Assembly (NCBI GenBank): GCA_014885115.2
Contig: WKLE02001994.1
Location: 5,068-20,273 of the forward strand
Source of the DNA: Asterionellopsis glacialis
Lineage: Eukaryota; Bacillariophyta; Plagiogrammaphyceae; Rhaphoneidales; Asterionellopsidaceae
Length of the DNA stretch: 15,206 bases
Direction: 5' to 3'
The notes beneath the pieces are model-generated. The model saw only the letters and a program-made list of their open reading frames with translations, ran no database searches and was not told the origin of the DNA. The position numbers and the translations under genes are program-made. Within the stretch, counting starts at the first letter, position 1; each line of letters begins with the position of its first letter. This document shows, piece by piece, positions 1-9,600 of the stretch.

Positions 1-2
1 AC

Positions 3-458
3 AACAACAATCCGATTTGTAATGAGAATATTTGGAATTCGTCGCCCTGCATTGTAGTTGGGAATCGAGGTTATGATGGTGTACTAAGTTGGAAACGTCA
101 AATTACACGATGGGGATTTCGGACCTGTGTACAACTTATATGTGGCAACTTAAATTGTCAAGATACGCAATGTGGATTAAAATTGTTAAATGTAGCATCT
201 TCCAAACTTTATAAGGACTTGTACCTTCAGCGATGGACACATGATGTGGAAGTTTTGTTTCGTGCCAAATGTTGGAGCATACCAGTGGCTGAAGTAGACG
301 TGGAATGGCAAGATAAAGAAGGATCGAAATTAATATCGAAAGAGTCAGGTGGACTTGTTGGTATCAGTATCATTATGTTGTGGGAAATATTTTTAATGAG
401 GATGCATTATTTGTTTTTGCTTTTTAAAGCAGACCGCTCCAAAACAGAATCTCTTTAA
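3..458 (+). CDS. ALG5: Dolichyl-phosphate beta-glucosyltransferase, C-terminal part (partial at left edge)
   Basis: This is the last ~151 residues of a GT2-family enzyme. ALG5 transfers glucose from UDP-glucose to dolichyl phosphate at the ER membrane, making the donor for the last steps of N-glycan precursor assembly. The frame is open from the window edge to the TAA at 456-458. Visible ALG5 hallmarks, in order, are IVVGNR (from base 51), the family motif DTQCGLKL (162-185; family DTQCGFKLF), LYLQRWTHDVEVLF (about 219-260; family LHLQRWAFDVELL), IPVAEVDVEWQDKEGSKL (about 279-332; family IP-AEV-V-W-EI-GSK) and a final hydrophobic WEIFLMRMHYLF segment. A start near 183 would cut off the DTQC motif, so the true start lies outside the window. 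The linker after GSKL looks a few residues longer than usual. No intron is needed inside the visible part. The next gene converges on it. Confidence 0.87.
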   Translation, partial: NNNPICNENIWNSSPCIVVGNRGYDGVLSWKRQITRWGFRTCVQLICGNLNCQDTQCGLKLLNVASSKLYKDLYLQRWTHDVEVLFRAKCWSIPVAEVDVEWQDKEGSKLISKESGGLVGISIIMLWEIFLMRMHYLFLLFKADRSKTESL

Positions 459-764
459 CTTTGCAATCCAGAGGTGGCATGTACTGCATTAAGCTATCAT
501 CATTGTATCATTTGGTGTGTGAGATTTGGTGATTTTGCATACCCTGGATAGCTATGCCATTATTACATTTTTTTGAGTTCGACATAAAAATTCAGAATGT
601 ATAGGAGCAATTCAATCTTACAGAAACTGTAACAATGTTATGGCTGCACCTGCTACAGGTCCATGGCCATCTCAATCTGTTCACAGTTTAGACTATGGAT
701 TTGGAAAGAAAGACCAAGAACACTAGAGAGGAAGACGAGATTCTAAAGTTAACAGCTAGCAATC
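459..764. other. Intergenic spacer between convergent genes
   Basis: This 306-base AT-rich stretch lies between the stop of the ALG5 gene and the stop of the dehydrogenase gene. Both 3' UTRs should fall here. I see no RNA gene, repeat or convincing ORF, and no canonical AATAAA on either side that I would stand behind. Confidence 0.6.
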
Positions 765-1967
765 TTAAACACCATCGCACGACCTTTTTAAATTTTCCAT
801 CATGACATCGACTTCTTGTTCAGTATTCTTAGTAAAACTACCCGATGTCATGAATGGCCCAGCAAGATGTTTCTGGTCAGGCATTCGATCCAAATAAAAT
901 TCACCACTTTTCAAATTTGCTTTTGGAGTTGACATAAGCCACGCAATCCCCTCAGCACCTTGCCATGTGCTTCTCATTGGCTCCAAATATTTTGCAGTAT
1001 CACCATATGCTGCCTGAACAGCATCTGTCGATGTCCAACCAGGATGACACGAAAGCCATGTAATGTCTGGATACTCTTTAGTAAATCGTTCTGCTAACAG
1101 TACTTGACCACGTTTCGCATATGTATATGCCATATTACCGTCATATTCCTCTTTTTTGGAACCAGTGCTAGTAGCTGTTTCCCAATCAGGGAATTTTGAG
1201 TTTAGCATCCCGCCCGATGAGACAAAAATAACTCTTGGACCGAAGCTGTCTTTGCTCTCATTTGCATTACCACTAGCAGTAGAAGACGAAGAAGCCTTGC
1301 GTAATTGTGGCAATAGCAATTTCGACAAAAGGTACGATCCACCCAAAAAATGCGATGCAAAAGTAGTTTCAATGCCCCCTTTTGATTCTTGACGATCATT
1401 TAACAAAACACCTGCATTGCAAACCAAGCAATCAATTCGATCTTCAATCGATTGAATTTCTTTGGCAACGTTGCGAATTTGGTCTAACTCTTGTACATCA
1501 GCTAACAAAACCTTAACATTGGAATTCTTTGTAGCCTTGATGATTTCATCACGTGCAGCCTCGGCACGTTTTGCGGATCGGCACAGCATATAAACATTTG
1601 CACCCTTATCCGCAGCGTATGTAGCCAACTCTTTCCCAATTCCTGAATTTGCACCTGTCACAATCACGACCTTTCCTGTCATGTCCACACCATCATTGTC
1701 ATTCTCCGTAGCAATGACCGACGATTGAACAGGACTGTTGTAATTCTTGATGTGTTTCAAATATCCGGTTGCGGTGAAATGGCTTTTACCACGAACATAC
1801 CACTGTGTCGTAGTTATAGCTTGCCCAAGAACAGTTTTGAATGGCATCCTAATTTGAGGTATCGTGATAGCAGATGTTGAAGGTGAGGGAAAAGTCAAGA
1901 AGGTAAATAAGAAAAGAATTAACACCAGCAGTTTTGGTCTACGATTTAATTCCAACGGATGTGTCAT
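765..1967 (-). CDS. DHRS12: DHRS12-like short-chain dehydrogenase/reductase with N-terminal signal/anchor
   Basis: Classical-type SDR, probably an NAD(P)H-dependent oxidoreductase; the substrate is unknown. With the start at 1967 the protein has 400 residues. The cofactor motif TGANSGIG is at ~104-111, followed by an LCR segment whose Arg favours NADP(H). NAG lies at ~184-186, the catalytic Ser in SSGGML at ~250, and YTYAK supplies Tyr281/Lys285. HPGW (~308) and FYLDRMPDQKHL near the end also match the DHRS12 (SDR40C) subfamily, as does the pre-Rossmann WYVRGKSHFTATGY segment. The N-terminus has a charged head and a hydrophobic LLVLILFLFTFLTF core before STSA, which looks like an ER signal peptide or anchor. 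I see no Phe after it as in diatom ASAFAP plastid signals, so plastid import is not supported. An in-frame ATG at 2009 would add 14 polar residues in front of the hydrophobic core, so 1967 is preferred. Single exon. Confidence 0.85.
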   Translation of the reverse strand: MTHPLELNRRPKLLVLILFLFTFLTFPSPSTSAITIPQIRMPFKTVLGQAITTTQWYVRGKSHFTATGYLKHIKNYNSPVQSSVIATENDNDGVDMTGKVVIVTGANSGIGKELATYAADKGANVYMLCRSAKRAEAARDEIIKATKNSNVKVLLADVQELDQIRNVAKEIQSIEDRIDCLVCNAGVLLNDRQESKGGIETTFASHFLGGSYLLSKLLLPQLRKASSSSTASGNANESKDSFGPRVIFVSSGGMLNSKFPDWETATSTGSKKEEYDGNMAYTYAKRGQVLLAERFTKEYPDITWLSCHPGWTSTDAVQAAYGDTAKYLEPMRSTWQGAEGIAWLMSTPKANLKSGEFYLDRMPDQKHLAGPFMTSGSFTKNTEQEVDVMMENLKRSCDGV

Positions 1968-2009
1968 GAAATAATCGTGGGATCTTAAACTGACTAGACT
2001 GTGCCACAC

Positions 2010-2653
2010 AAATAGGTAACGAATATCAACTCATCCCCTGTTTGCAATGAACTTTCAGCTTTGCACAGAGAGAGAATCACTGAGAGTGTTTCAGTCGTGA
2101 CTCTCGTTTTGGAGGGCCAGCCGAACACGTCAATCAGGGAAAAATGGAAGCTAAGTGCACTCCTATTCATATATGTATTATTTGAATGGAGATAAAGCAA
2201 GGGAGATATGTATCGCAAGAAATTAAAAATTGTAGCACTAACCAAAAGATTTCTTTTGTTATGTAAACTGGACCTCAAGATGTTTTCAACTGTAGTTTTT
2301 GTGTGGGTTGGATAATGTTAAAAAATGTCCCATTTCATCTCCCCACAAACGCTGACTTTCTTTCAAAACTATTCTACATCAAGTAAGAATATAATACCAA
2401 CAAAATAATCTTAAATTAATCAAAACAATTTTAGCTTCAAGCACTGAAGAGAATGATACATGTCAAGACAGGTTTAAAGCCTCATAGAAAGTGTCCTTCG
2501 TGTCCACATATTACTTGATGCATTCCATATTTTCGGTTGTAGATCCTATAGTTGATGCCAACTCTAAAATAATTCATAGTAGTCACGGTTTGGTACAGTA
2601 TGACGATTCATCTTCCACCCGCAAACTGGATTGTAAACTCTTGCAGAATATTA
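2010..2653. other. Intergenic region upstream of the SDR gene
   Basis: These 644 bases lie between two same-strand genes. They should hold the 3' UTR of the lectin/PhoX gene and the promoter of the dehydrogenase gene. A 94-codon ORF on the - strand (1994-2278) overlaps the dehydrogenase start but has no family resemblance and looks fortuitous. One ACGTCA (2127-2132; TGACGT on the - strand) resembles the CRE-like element described in diatom CO2-responsive promoters, but a single hexamer is expected by chance. No RNA gene or repeat seen. Confidence 0.5.
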
Positions 2654-5499
2654 TTATCTTGCATTGTGATACTTGATATTTAGATATTCAACATCAAAAG
2701 TATACCCATCTTTACGCCATACACGATAACACAAACCAGCATCTTGGAAGCAAAAAAAGAAACTTTTCTTACCAGGTGACATGGCAAAGCCACTCGTTTC
2801 TTCGTCTTCTGGTGCAGCATTTGCCAATTCCAAAATTGAAAACCAACGTCCCTTGATATCCATACCAAATATACCAGGTAATTTCCCACCATCTTCTGTA
2901 CCATATAAAATTGGCATTTCTGCAAGAATATCGAGTTTTCGACTACCATTTTCATTTTGTGGCTCTACTTCTTCCCCCTCCTTCATTTGGCGACGATGAC
3001 GATGCCGTCTCACCAAGAAATCAATTTGATCTGGGTTGGAAAAGGTCCTAACATCTGTACTTGTAACTTGGAACGTACCATCTGCCAAAGTCAAATCAAA
3101 CAATTCTTTTTGCCGTTTACTTACAAAGAATAAATGTCCATCACGAAAGTCAATTCCCTCAATGTTTTGATAGTTTGCAAAAGCATTGTTCCTTCCTTCA
3201 TTTAAGTTTCGCGTCCATTCAAATTTCCCTGTATCTCGATTGAGGAGAACATATTCATGTGTTCCATCTTCGTCATTTAGCATATCCCACATTTTAGATT
3301 TATCAGCAGTAACAGTGTCTGAAGTAGGAGTGAACCGACGGACTGGACCATTCCTGACATCTTCGGAGAAGAAGAAACGTGGTACCGCGGGATTGGATAT
3401 ATCATAGGCAAAAGACTCCCACATCCCTGCACGTTTACCATTGCCACTTGGATCACCTAGAGCTGTTAGTTCCGGCGGACGGTTATCCCACGGATCAACC
3501 TGGGAAAAAGTCACAAAATGAGAAAATTGTGTGAGTGGCATTGTGCATTACATTATCACAGTAAAATCAAACACGCCTTATGACAATCCTGTATGTACCT
3601 GGAATATGCCACTTGCGCCCGAATGCTCTTCACAGCTAACCCATGTTCCCCATGGTGTATGGCCGCCACCACAATTTTTTGTTGTCTGTTTTAAAAGCAT
3701 TTTGTATTCAAGAACATTATCATCCTTGTCAAAGTAAATAGCACCTACACCCCCTCTACCAGTGTCTCCCTCTGAATTGGAAACATACACATACCCCTGG
3801 TCCATTCCGTCTGGATGAGGAAAGCAATATGCAGCGTCAGCCCAACGGTGAAAGTTGTCAGAAGATCGTCGCCCATTAGCGTACTGAACCTTCTCACCCG
3901 ACTTCGCTACTAGTTCAATATCTAATCCTTGAGAAAGACTAATACCAAGTTTGACCTGATTCAAATTTCCAGGGTAGTAAGTGTACAATCCACTATCTGG
4001 TGTAATTATAGGACCAGTCGATGAAGGTTCTGGGACTACAGCATCTATAGATGACCACAACAAGGAACCTACTAGACTTGGAGTTCCATATAAAATGATT
4101 AAGCCACTAAGATCGGCGTTGACCGCTAAAAAGAATTTACCCGATGGAGCCCAAACATCCGACTTCCAAACAATGGCTTCCGTGGCACTGTTCCTAGTAA
4201 TTATATGCCCATCACCTTGTAGTGTTGTAACATGTGCTGATGCGCTTGCTACATTTGCTGAACTTTCCCAAATAATTGTATCTTGTCCACCAGCACTACC
4301 TGGTTTATATAGAACAAGTTTACCACTATTCTCTTGTCTCAAGGAGACACCCACATCAAGATTCATAGAAGTTCCACTTTGAATATTTTGATTTTCCACA
4401 AAGAACACTCGATCTTCGATAGGGGCCACTGTAGGTGGAGCATATGAAGGAGCCGCAGTACGTTGATAGGTGTTTCCTTTATCCTTGGAATCCCAAACTG
4501 TTTCATTTGTAGTATCATCAACTATCACCATTCCATTCATTTCTGTATTCATTCGAAGATGATAGTTTCCTACACGTTCTTGACTCGTACCTGTTGTCCA
4601 TATAATCTTTCCACTAGAACCCATATATCCTTCGCGGATGTTCATGTTTCCATCACTTTCCAAGGTTACATGGTACACACCCGTTTCCTCCGCTAAACCT
4701 GCCTCCCAGAGGACTGTTATGACAGGCCCATCATCAGAAGCTCTATCATCTTGGTCTCTTTTTTGTAGTTCTACAGGATCTTCACGTTCGTGCGCGTACA
4801 GCACAAGATTCCCATCATCTTGTTGCCTTAGATACATATCAAACGATGGGAGAAATACAGCATTACCTGATAGAATTTGTTGATTCGGAGCTAATAATGT
4901 AGTTGACCCTTCAGGCTGTTCTACTATTGGTAAAGTCGGCAACCTTGTTGGTTCATCTGTAGGTAATTCAGTGGGTTTCCGAGTAGGTAATTCAGTGGGT
5001 GTTTGAGTAGGTGCCTTGGTTGGATTTTCTGTAACTGGTTCAGATGTGATTGGGGCATCTGTTCTTGACTCATCTGATACTGGATGTTGTAGATCTACTT
5101 CCGACAAAGTTGGAACAGGAATAACAGGGGCAACGGGAGTAGGTACACTAGAAGATTCGTCGAAATTAGGTGTCTATGCGGTAGGTAAAAGAATCGTAAT
5201 TTCAAAGCAGATTTTTAAAAAATGATTCCATTTAGACGACGATGATCTATCAAAAACGAAAAGCATTCCAAATGAAACGGAAAACTTACATCTGCAATGA
5301 CCGCAGCTTTACTCCCTCCATTAGACTCTCTCGAAACGACGATTGCAACTGTGACTAAGACACACCCACAAATAATTGCAAACCAAACCAGACCCCGCTC
5401 AAAAAGACTTCTTGATTTCCAGCATTTCTCACATCCTTGCCGTTCTTTCACTTTATCTATTTCGTTCGATTCGAAACTCTCAGCATTTTGGACGTCCAT
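2654..5499 (-). CDS. Membrane-anchored protein: Pro/Thr stalk, two bulb-lectin-like regions and PhoX/DUF839-type domain
   Basis: Three exons, 5499-5290, 5173-3599 and 3499-2654, all in phase 0, give ~876 residues. Residues ~37-55 (LVWFAIICGCVLVTVAIVV) form one membrane segment after a basic, Cys-containing tail, suggesting type II topology with the rest outside. Residues ~110-150 are a PTELPT-type Pro/Thr-rich stalk. Two bulb-type lectin-like regions follow (~163-300 and ~325-445), with motifs such as LRQQDDGNLVLY, LESDGNMNI and LRQENSGKLVLY. The rest (~485-876) resembles DUF839/PhoX: HRWADAAYCFPHPDG, NCGGGHTPWGTWVSCEE at ~570-586, and WESFAYDI...RFFFSEDV...RRFTP. PhoX enzymes are metal-dependent alkaline phosphatases, but many eukaryotic DUF839 proteins are uncharacterised, so activity is inferred only. 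The junction coding GIFQ/VDPWD restores the domain, so the two large ORFs are one gene. Confidence 0.82.
3500..3598 (-). other. Intron 2 of the lectin/PhoX gene (99 bp)
   Basis: Read on the - strand, the donor is CAG|GTACAT and the acceptor is TTTTTCCCAG|GTT after a pyrimidine tract. Removal joins GIFQ to VDPWDNRPPEL in phase 0. Read-through reaches a TAA within a few codons, so splicing is required. Confidence 0.88.
4959..5000 (-). repeat. In-frame 24-bp tandem repeat encoding the Pro/Thr stalk
   Basis: An identical 18-base unit (GTAGGTAATTCAGTGGGT on the + strand) starts at 4959 and again at 4983, a period of 24 bases or 8 codons. It encodes successive PTELPT-type units. Looser copies flank it. 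The period is a multiple of three, so copy-number change would lengthen or shorten the stalk without shifting frame. Confidence 0.8.
5174..5289 (-). other. Intron 1 of the lectin/PhoX gene (116 bp)
   Basis: On the - strand the donor is GAT|GTAAGT, a full consensus, and the acceptor is CCGCATAG|ACA. The join is phase 0 and links the transmembrane exon to the Pro/Thr-rich exon. Read-through hits a TAA, so the anchor exon only makes sense when spliced. Confidence 0.85.
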
Positions 5500-5978
5500 A
5501 GTGGAACAAGATGATTATAGAAAGATGCTTTTACTCTGAAGTGCCTTGTGGCGGTTTAACACAAGGATAGTTGCCTTGACAACGGCGTTGACAAAGGTAC
5601 TGTATCTCGAATCTTTACTGAACTTTTTTTCCCCGACTTTCTTCCAAAATTTCTCAAACTGTATTGTTTGAAAAACATCATTTCCAACAGGTTTTCAATC
5701 GTACAATACTTTTATGTAGGACCTGGTTCCTAGGCATAGACAATGTCTTACCTAGGTTAAGCTTTGTTTATGTAATAGTACGGCTTATATATATAATGTG
5801 TGTTATTAAAAAGATTAAAATTTTAAAAAACCTCGTTTGTCTAATTGTATGATGTCATAAATTTTTAATATGAAAAAATGTGTTCTTTTCAAAATTTGAG
5901 GATACATCTTTTTTAATTGGAGTTCGCAATTAAATAACGTCTCTTACGTTTTTTGGGAAATTTCGATCTAATATCCGG
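5500..5978. other. AT-rich divergent intergenic region
   Basis: About 480 bases separate the start of the lectin/PhoX gene from the small + strand ORFs. The part from 5760 to 5960 is very AT-rich with A and T runs, and ends in TTGTGTTGTAG|G (5986-5995), which looks like a possible 3' splice site. Promoters for both directions could lie here. It also contains an imperfect hairpin, listed separately. The short ORF at 5664-5852 shows no family resemblance. Confidence 0.45.
5729..5756. repeat. Imperfect inverted repeat with CCTAGG ends
   Basis: The sequence CCTAGGCATAGAC is followed, after a few bases, by GTCTTACCTAGG, whose reverse complement is CCTAGGTAAGAC. The arms therefore pair over about 12 bases with one or two mismatches and could form a small hairpin. 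No neighbouring gene explains it, and it may be chance in AT-rich DNA. Confidence 0.4.
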
Positions 5979-6254
5979 GTGCTCTTGTGTTGTAGGATCC
6001 TACCAGAAGAGCACGCTGTCCTAGACAAAATTCTCCCATCCGAACAGATAGCCGAAACTACTAGAGAAATAGAAAACATGATGCCCATCACCCATCACAA
6101 AACTTCTTTAGGACTAGTAGTAGAGGAACGAGTCCCCTCCACCAACGGTCGGTACAAATCAATCCCACCATTTTGCACTTCATGCCTTGGAAGAAGAACA
6201 CCAATAGTCAACCCGAATCCCACTTCCTCATCGACCCCAAGAAATAGACAATGA
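5979..6254 (+). CDS. Hypothetical ORF 1 of an overlapping pair (uncertain)
   Basis: This coding-like frame has no recognised domain. Its only upstream start is GTG; the first ATG in frame is 6078, leaving 58 residues. The stretch before that ATG (LPEEHAVLDKILPSEQIAE) already looks like protein. It could therefore be an internal or last exon that begins at the splice-acceptor-like TTGTAG|G at 5995, with its first exon unseen upstream. The C-terminal end is Pro/Ser/Thr/Asn-rich. The stop (TGA, 6252-6254) overlaps the ATG of the next ORF by four bases (ATGA). It may be an upstream ORF, an exon, or half of a frameshifted gene. I tested several GT-AG pairs for an intron joining both frames and found only one weak candidate (about 6148 to 6260). 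Confidence 0.35.
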   Translation: MLLCCRILPEEHAVLDKILPSEQIAETTREIENMMPITHHKTSLGLVVEERVPSTNGRYKSIPPFCTSCLGRRTPIVNPNPTSSSTPRNRQ

Positions 6255-6670
6255 ATAAAGCAACAATGGCTACCACAAAACATCATGCCGATTTACAACG
6301 AACAATAACTAGCAATGACGAAGAGCGCAAAACTCTAAGAGAAACAAACAAAAGTTCAACTCAGATCACCAACAAATCAGCACCAATATCAAAAAAAGAA
6401 GAAAAGACAATTGTTTATAAGGAACTATTACAAGAGATCTTGCAAGAACCAGCGCCAGTCGTACAATCGAAGGACGATTTCACAGAAGACGACCAGTTGG
6501 AGGTCTTGCTAACTTCTGCCAACAGCAATTCAATTTTCCGAGATCGTCGTGATGATATGAACAGCGTTAACCTCGAAGATATGTTGGCACTCACACCAGC
6601 ACACCCAATATACGATACGCAACCAAAAACGCAAGATGACGTCGACATGTGCCGTGATGAGATTTCTTAG
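6251..6670 (+). CDS. Hypothetical 139-residue charged, low-complexity protein
   Basis: A complete ATG-to-TAG frame with no domain I recognise. The first half is rich in Lys, Thr, Asn and Gln. The second half is acidic and could include short helices, for example around IVYKELLQEILQE (~residues 54-66) and SVNLEDMLAL (~110-119). There is no signal peptide or membrane segment, so a soluble, partly disordered protein is likely. An in-frame stop (TAG, 6245-6247) lies just upstream of the ATG, so no extension is possible without splicing. The codon pattern looks coding throughout. It ends 19 bases before the stop codon of the convergent large gene, so the two 3' UTRs must overlap. Function unknown. 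Confidence 0.45.
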   Translation: MNKATMATTKHHADLQRTITSNDEERKTLRETNKSSTQITNKSAPISKKEEKTIVYKELLQEILQEPAPVVQSKDDFTEDDQLEVLLTSANSNSIFRDRRDDMNSVNLEDMLALTPAHPIYDTQPKTQDDVDMCRDEIS

Positions 6671-6689
6671 AACAATCCGTGTTAAACAA

Positions 6690-9600
6690 TTAGATACGAT
6701 CACACTCCCAGTTTGTGTAAGATGGTTTCAAGTTAAAGCCTGAGTCTTTCTTTTTGCCACCCTGCAAAACATGAGTTTCGAGAATGATCATAGAGAAAGG
6801 AAGTTAGAATAAAGAAACCTCCCAATGTACTATAACATGATTCAAATAGCAGAATGGTTGATACTTACACAGAGTTGTTTTAAAATCACCTTGAACCGTC
6901 TCCAAGCATCTCCTGTGTCCTTTGCACACAACTCTAAAGATTTTTGGACAAATTCTTGTTTCGTCTTCTCCGATAGCTTCTTAAAAAGTGGCCCAGCAAA
7001 TAAAGAACCAGGAAGGACACCACCGAAACGCGCGGCGTTGACATGCAATGTTATTTCCATAGAATCGACTAACATTTTCCCAAAGTTGTTAGGGTCCTTT
7101 CCAAATGCACCAAACAGTGCTGAGAAAACATTAGGGATGCACTCCACAGCCCATGGTGGTAAACCACCAGAACCTCCCCTAAATAAGGCAGCGCCGATGA
7201 TTGGTATGCCAGATATCCCAAATGTCTTTTCAAGATGACTTGCTATTGTCTGTAACATTATGGGACCAAGCGCGAACGAACTTTCGAGAAAATCCATCAG
7301 GGCCAGCATGTGAGGACCATCTAGTGACATTCCAATGTCCACTATGCCTTTCACATTGTTCTTCACAGTTGGGAATAGCAGCAGCATAAGTCCAGCAGCA
7401 GCAGATTCACTCACTAAATATCTAAGAGCTGGATCATTACAAAGCATCTGTGGGTGACCACTCTCGTGCTCGATGAATTCAATCAATTCAAAAAGAGTCA
7501 AAAACCAAGCCTCGCACACAGTAGGCCTCGGATCAACATAGCAGTCACCAGATGCCATGGGGCTATCTATTAAGATTGTTTGGAGGACAGTAGACATAGA
7601 TTGTTGGAGAACAGAAATGCTGTTCCGTGAAGATTCTAGCAGCTGTATTTGATCAAAACCCAATCGTTTTGATCGCTTGGGCAAATCTGCCAAAATCTCT
7701 CCTATAACTCGAATCATTGCACCAGCAGAAAGCATGTCCTCACCAATCACAGCTTCATTGAACAAAGAACTCGAAGCTTCTGGACCGGCTTGACATTGCA
7801 TCGTGATAGCATGGTTTTCGGCATTGATCCACGCCACAACAGCTTCAACAGCTAAGGGGGGTAAACCAGGGTGAGCTGATGACCGTATCAGTGTTAGTAA
7901 TGCACCTCTTAGTCTACCCCATTGGATTAAATATTGGTCTTCCGATGCATTGATTTCAGTACTTAGACAAGTGTATCCGGACAGTCCCCCTTCCACCAAC
8001 GTCTGCATACACTCCATTCGTGACATATTTGCCTCTGCACCCTCTTCGAGCTGAGCAAACAAACTAGATACAAGTTCTGGAGAAAAAGAAGCCAAATCAA
8101 ACGTTGCCTCACAAAGCCGAAACATCGTCTCTGCATCTCCTCCAGCAGCAGTACTTTTTCTCGACGATGCAATCGCAGATACCGGGGAAAAAAACTTACC
8201 TTTGAGCATCGCTTGTACTTTTCCCCAATCATCCTGCTTAGTACCTTGCACTGCAGACGATACAATAGCAAATTGAGAAATCACACTTAGTAAAATACGA
8301 CGTGATTTAGGGGCAACTCCTTTTCCGTGATTGATGCCTGGTCCTCTTTCATTTTCAATTTTTTTTAAGTCATCGTGGAGGTTTCCTATTTCTAACAGTA
8401 TGGGAGGACCCAAACTACCAGCACTAGTAGTCCCGTGTATGGGGTTTACGATGAATGCTGTTAAATGGTCACTTTCTTCCGCAAGACGCATCAATGCCAA
8501 GCAACCAACATGATCTTCTCCACCAGGTCCCCTCATAGCACCTCTAATGTCATATCGTCTCCAACCTTGAATTACCAGGGGAAAATACGAAAACTAACTC
8601 AGCTGAGACAAATTGATCATATACATATGAAATGCTGATAGTTTGATTTAATTTCACTTACCCAGCGTTGATTCTGCTGCAAGTTCAGGTAAATAGATCA
8701 AAGAAATAGCAGCTGAATGGATACTGAGCTCTACAGCTCGTTGGAATTCATCTCGAAGAATTTGAATGCCACTTGAAGTATTATTTGGTTCTGATGTCGT
8801 TACTCGAAGACAAATATCAGATAACATCGGTGAAAGTGATGCTGTGGCAAGCTGAGCAATCCGGCCCAAAGCAAATGTTTCTGAAATAGGTTTGCTAGGA
8901 ATACTGGATAGCAGCACTTCATGGATATCTCCTAATACTTTACAAGTATGGCATAAAATTTGATATAAACCATGATCCAGTGTAATACTACCTCCACTGC
9001 CATAAACCTTACCAATGTAATTGAGAGGTTTTGCTACGCTACTAAAGGCATGAACTGCTGTTTCTTCGTGAATCGCTCCTGAGCATGCTTCAATGATTTG
9101 TTTAAGTATTTGCATTGATGAAAGTGAAGGCAGCTTTAAGGCTTCTCCGTTGTTTTTCTTACTGGAAGTAGCACCCTCTGAACCTGCTAATGTACGTAAA
9201 ATATCACGTATATCATTTCTTTCAACTTCAAGTTCTTCATCACTATCTAAATGAAGATGAACGAAATAATCAGGAGGGTACCCACACAATGTAGCAAGTT
9301 TCATAGCACTTGCATACAAATGGTCCACAAGTAAATGTTGCAATTGATGTGGGATCTCGCCACAATTGCTACCGCCATTGAAAGCTTCCTTTTGAATCAT
9401 GGCAGAATGTAACGAAAACAATGGTTCGTATGTCAAAGCACGAATAACTCGATGGGGACTCGAACAAATGGTTTGAAAGAGGGGTGCCATGGCAGAAAAC
9501 ATCATATATTGGTTGTTGCTGCCGTTGTCAGTGTTTGTTGCATGCTTGACAATGTGTGGGAGACATGCATTAGCAGAAGCACATACGCACCCGATAGGTC

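Noticed and set aside
2127..2132. ACGTCA as a CRE-like regulatory site
   Set aside because: One hexamer in 640 bases is close to chance expectation; no cluster or spacing support.
1994..2278. 94-codon - strand ORF upstream of the dehydrogenase
   Set aside because: No family resemblance, overlaps the dehydrogenase start in another frame, and composition looks like untranslated AT-rich sequence.
3981..4382. 133-codon + strand ORF inside the lectin region
   Set aside because: Antisense shadow of the lectin-coding exon, which has clear domain motifs and fixed splice junctions.
6825..7238. 137-codon + strand ORF
   Set aside because: Antisense of exon 2 of the karyopherin-like gene; no recognisable protein.
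7963..8271. 102-codon - strand ORF rich in Arg and Leu
   Set aside because: Out-of-frame shadow of the karyopherin-like gene.
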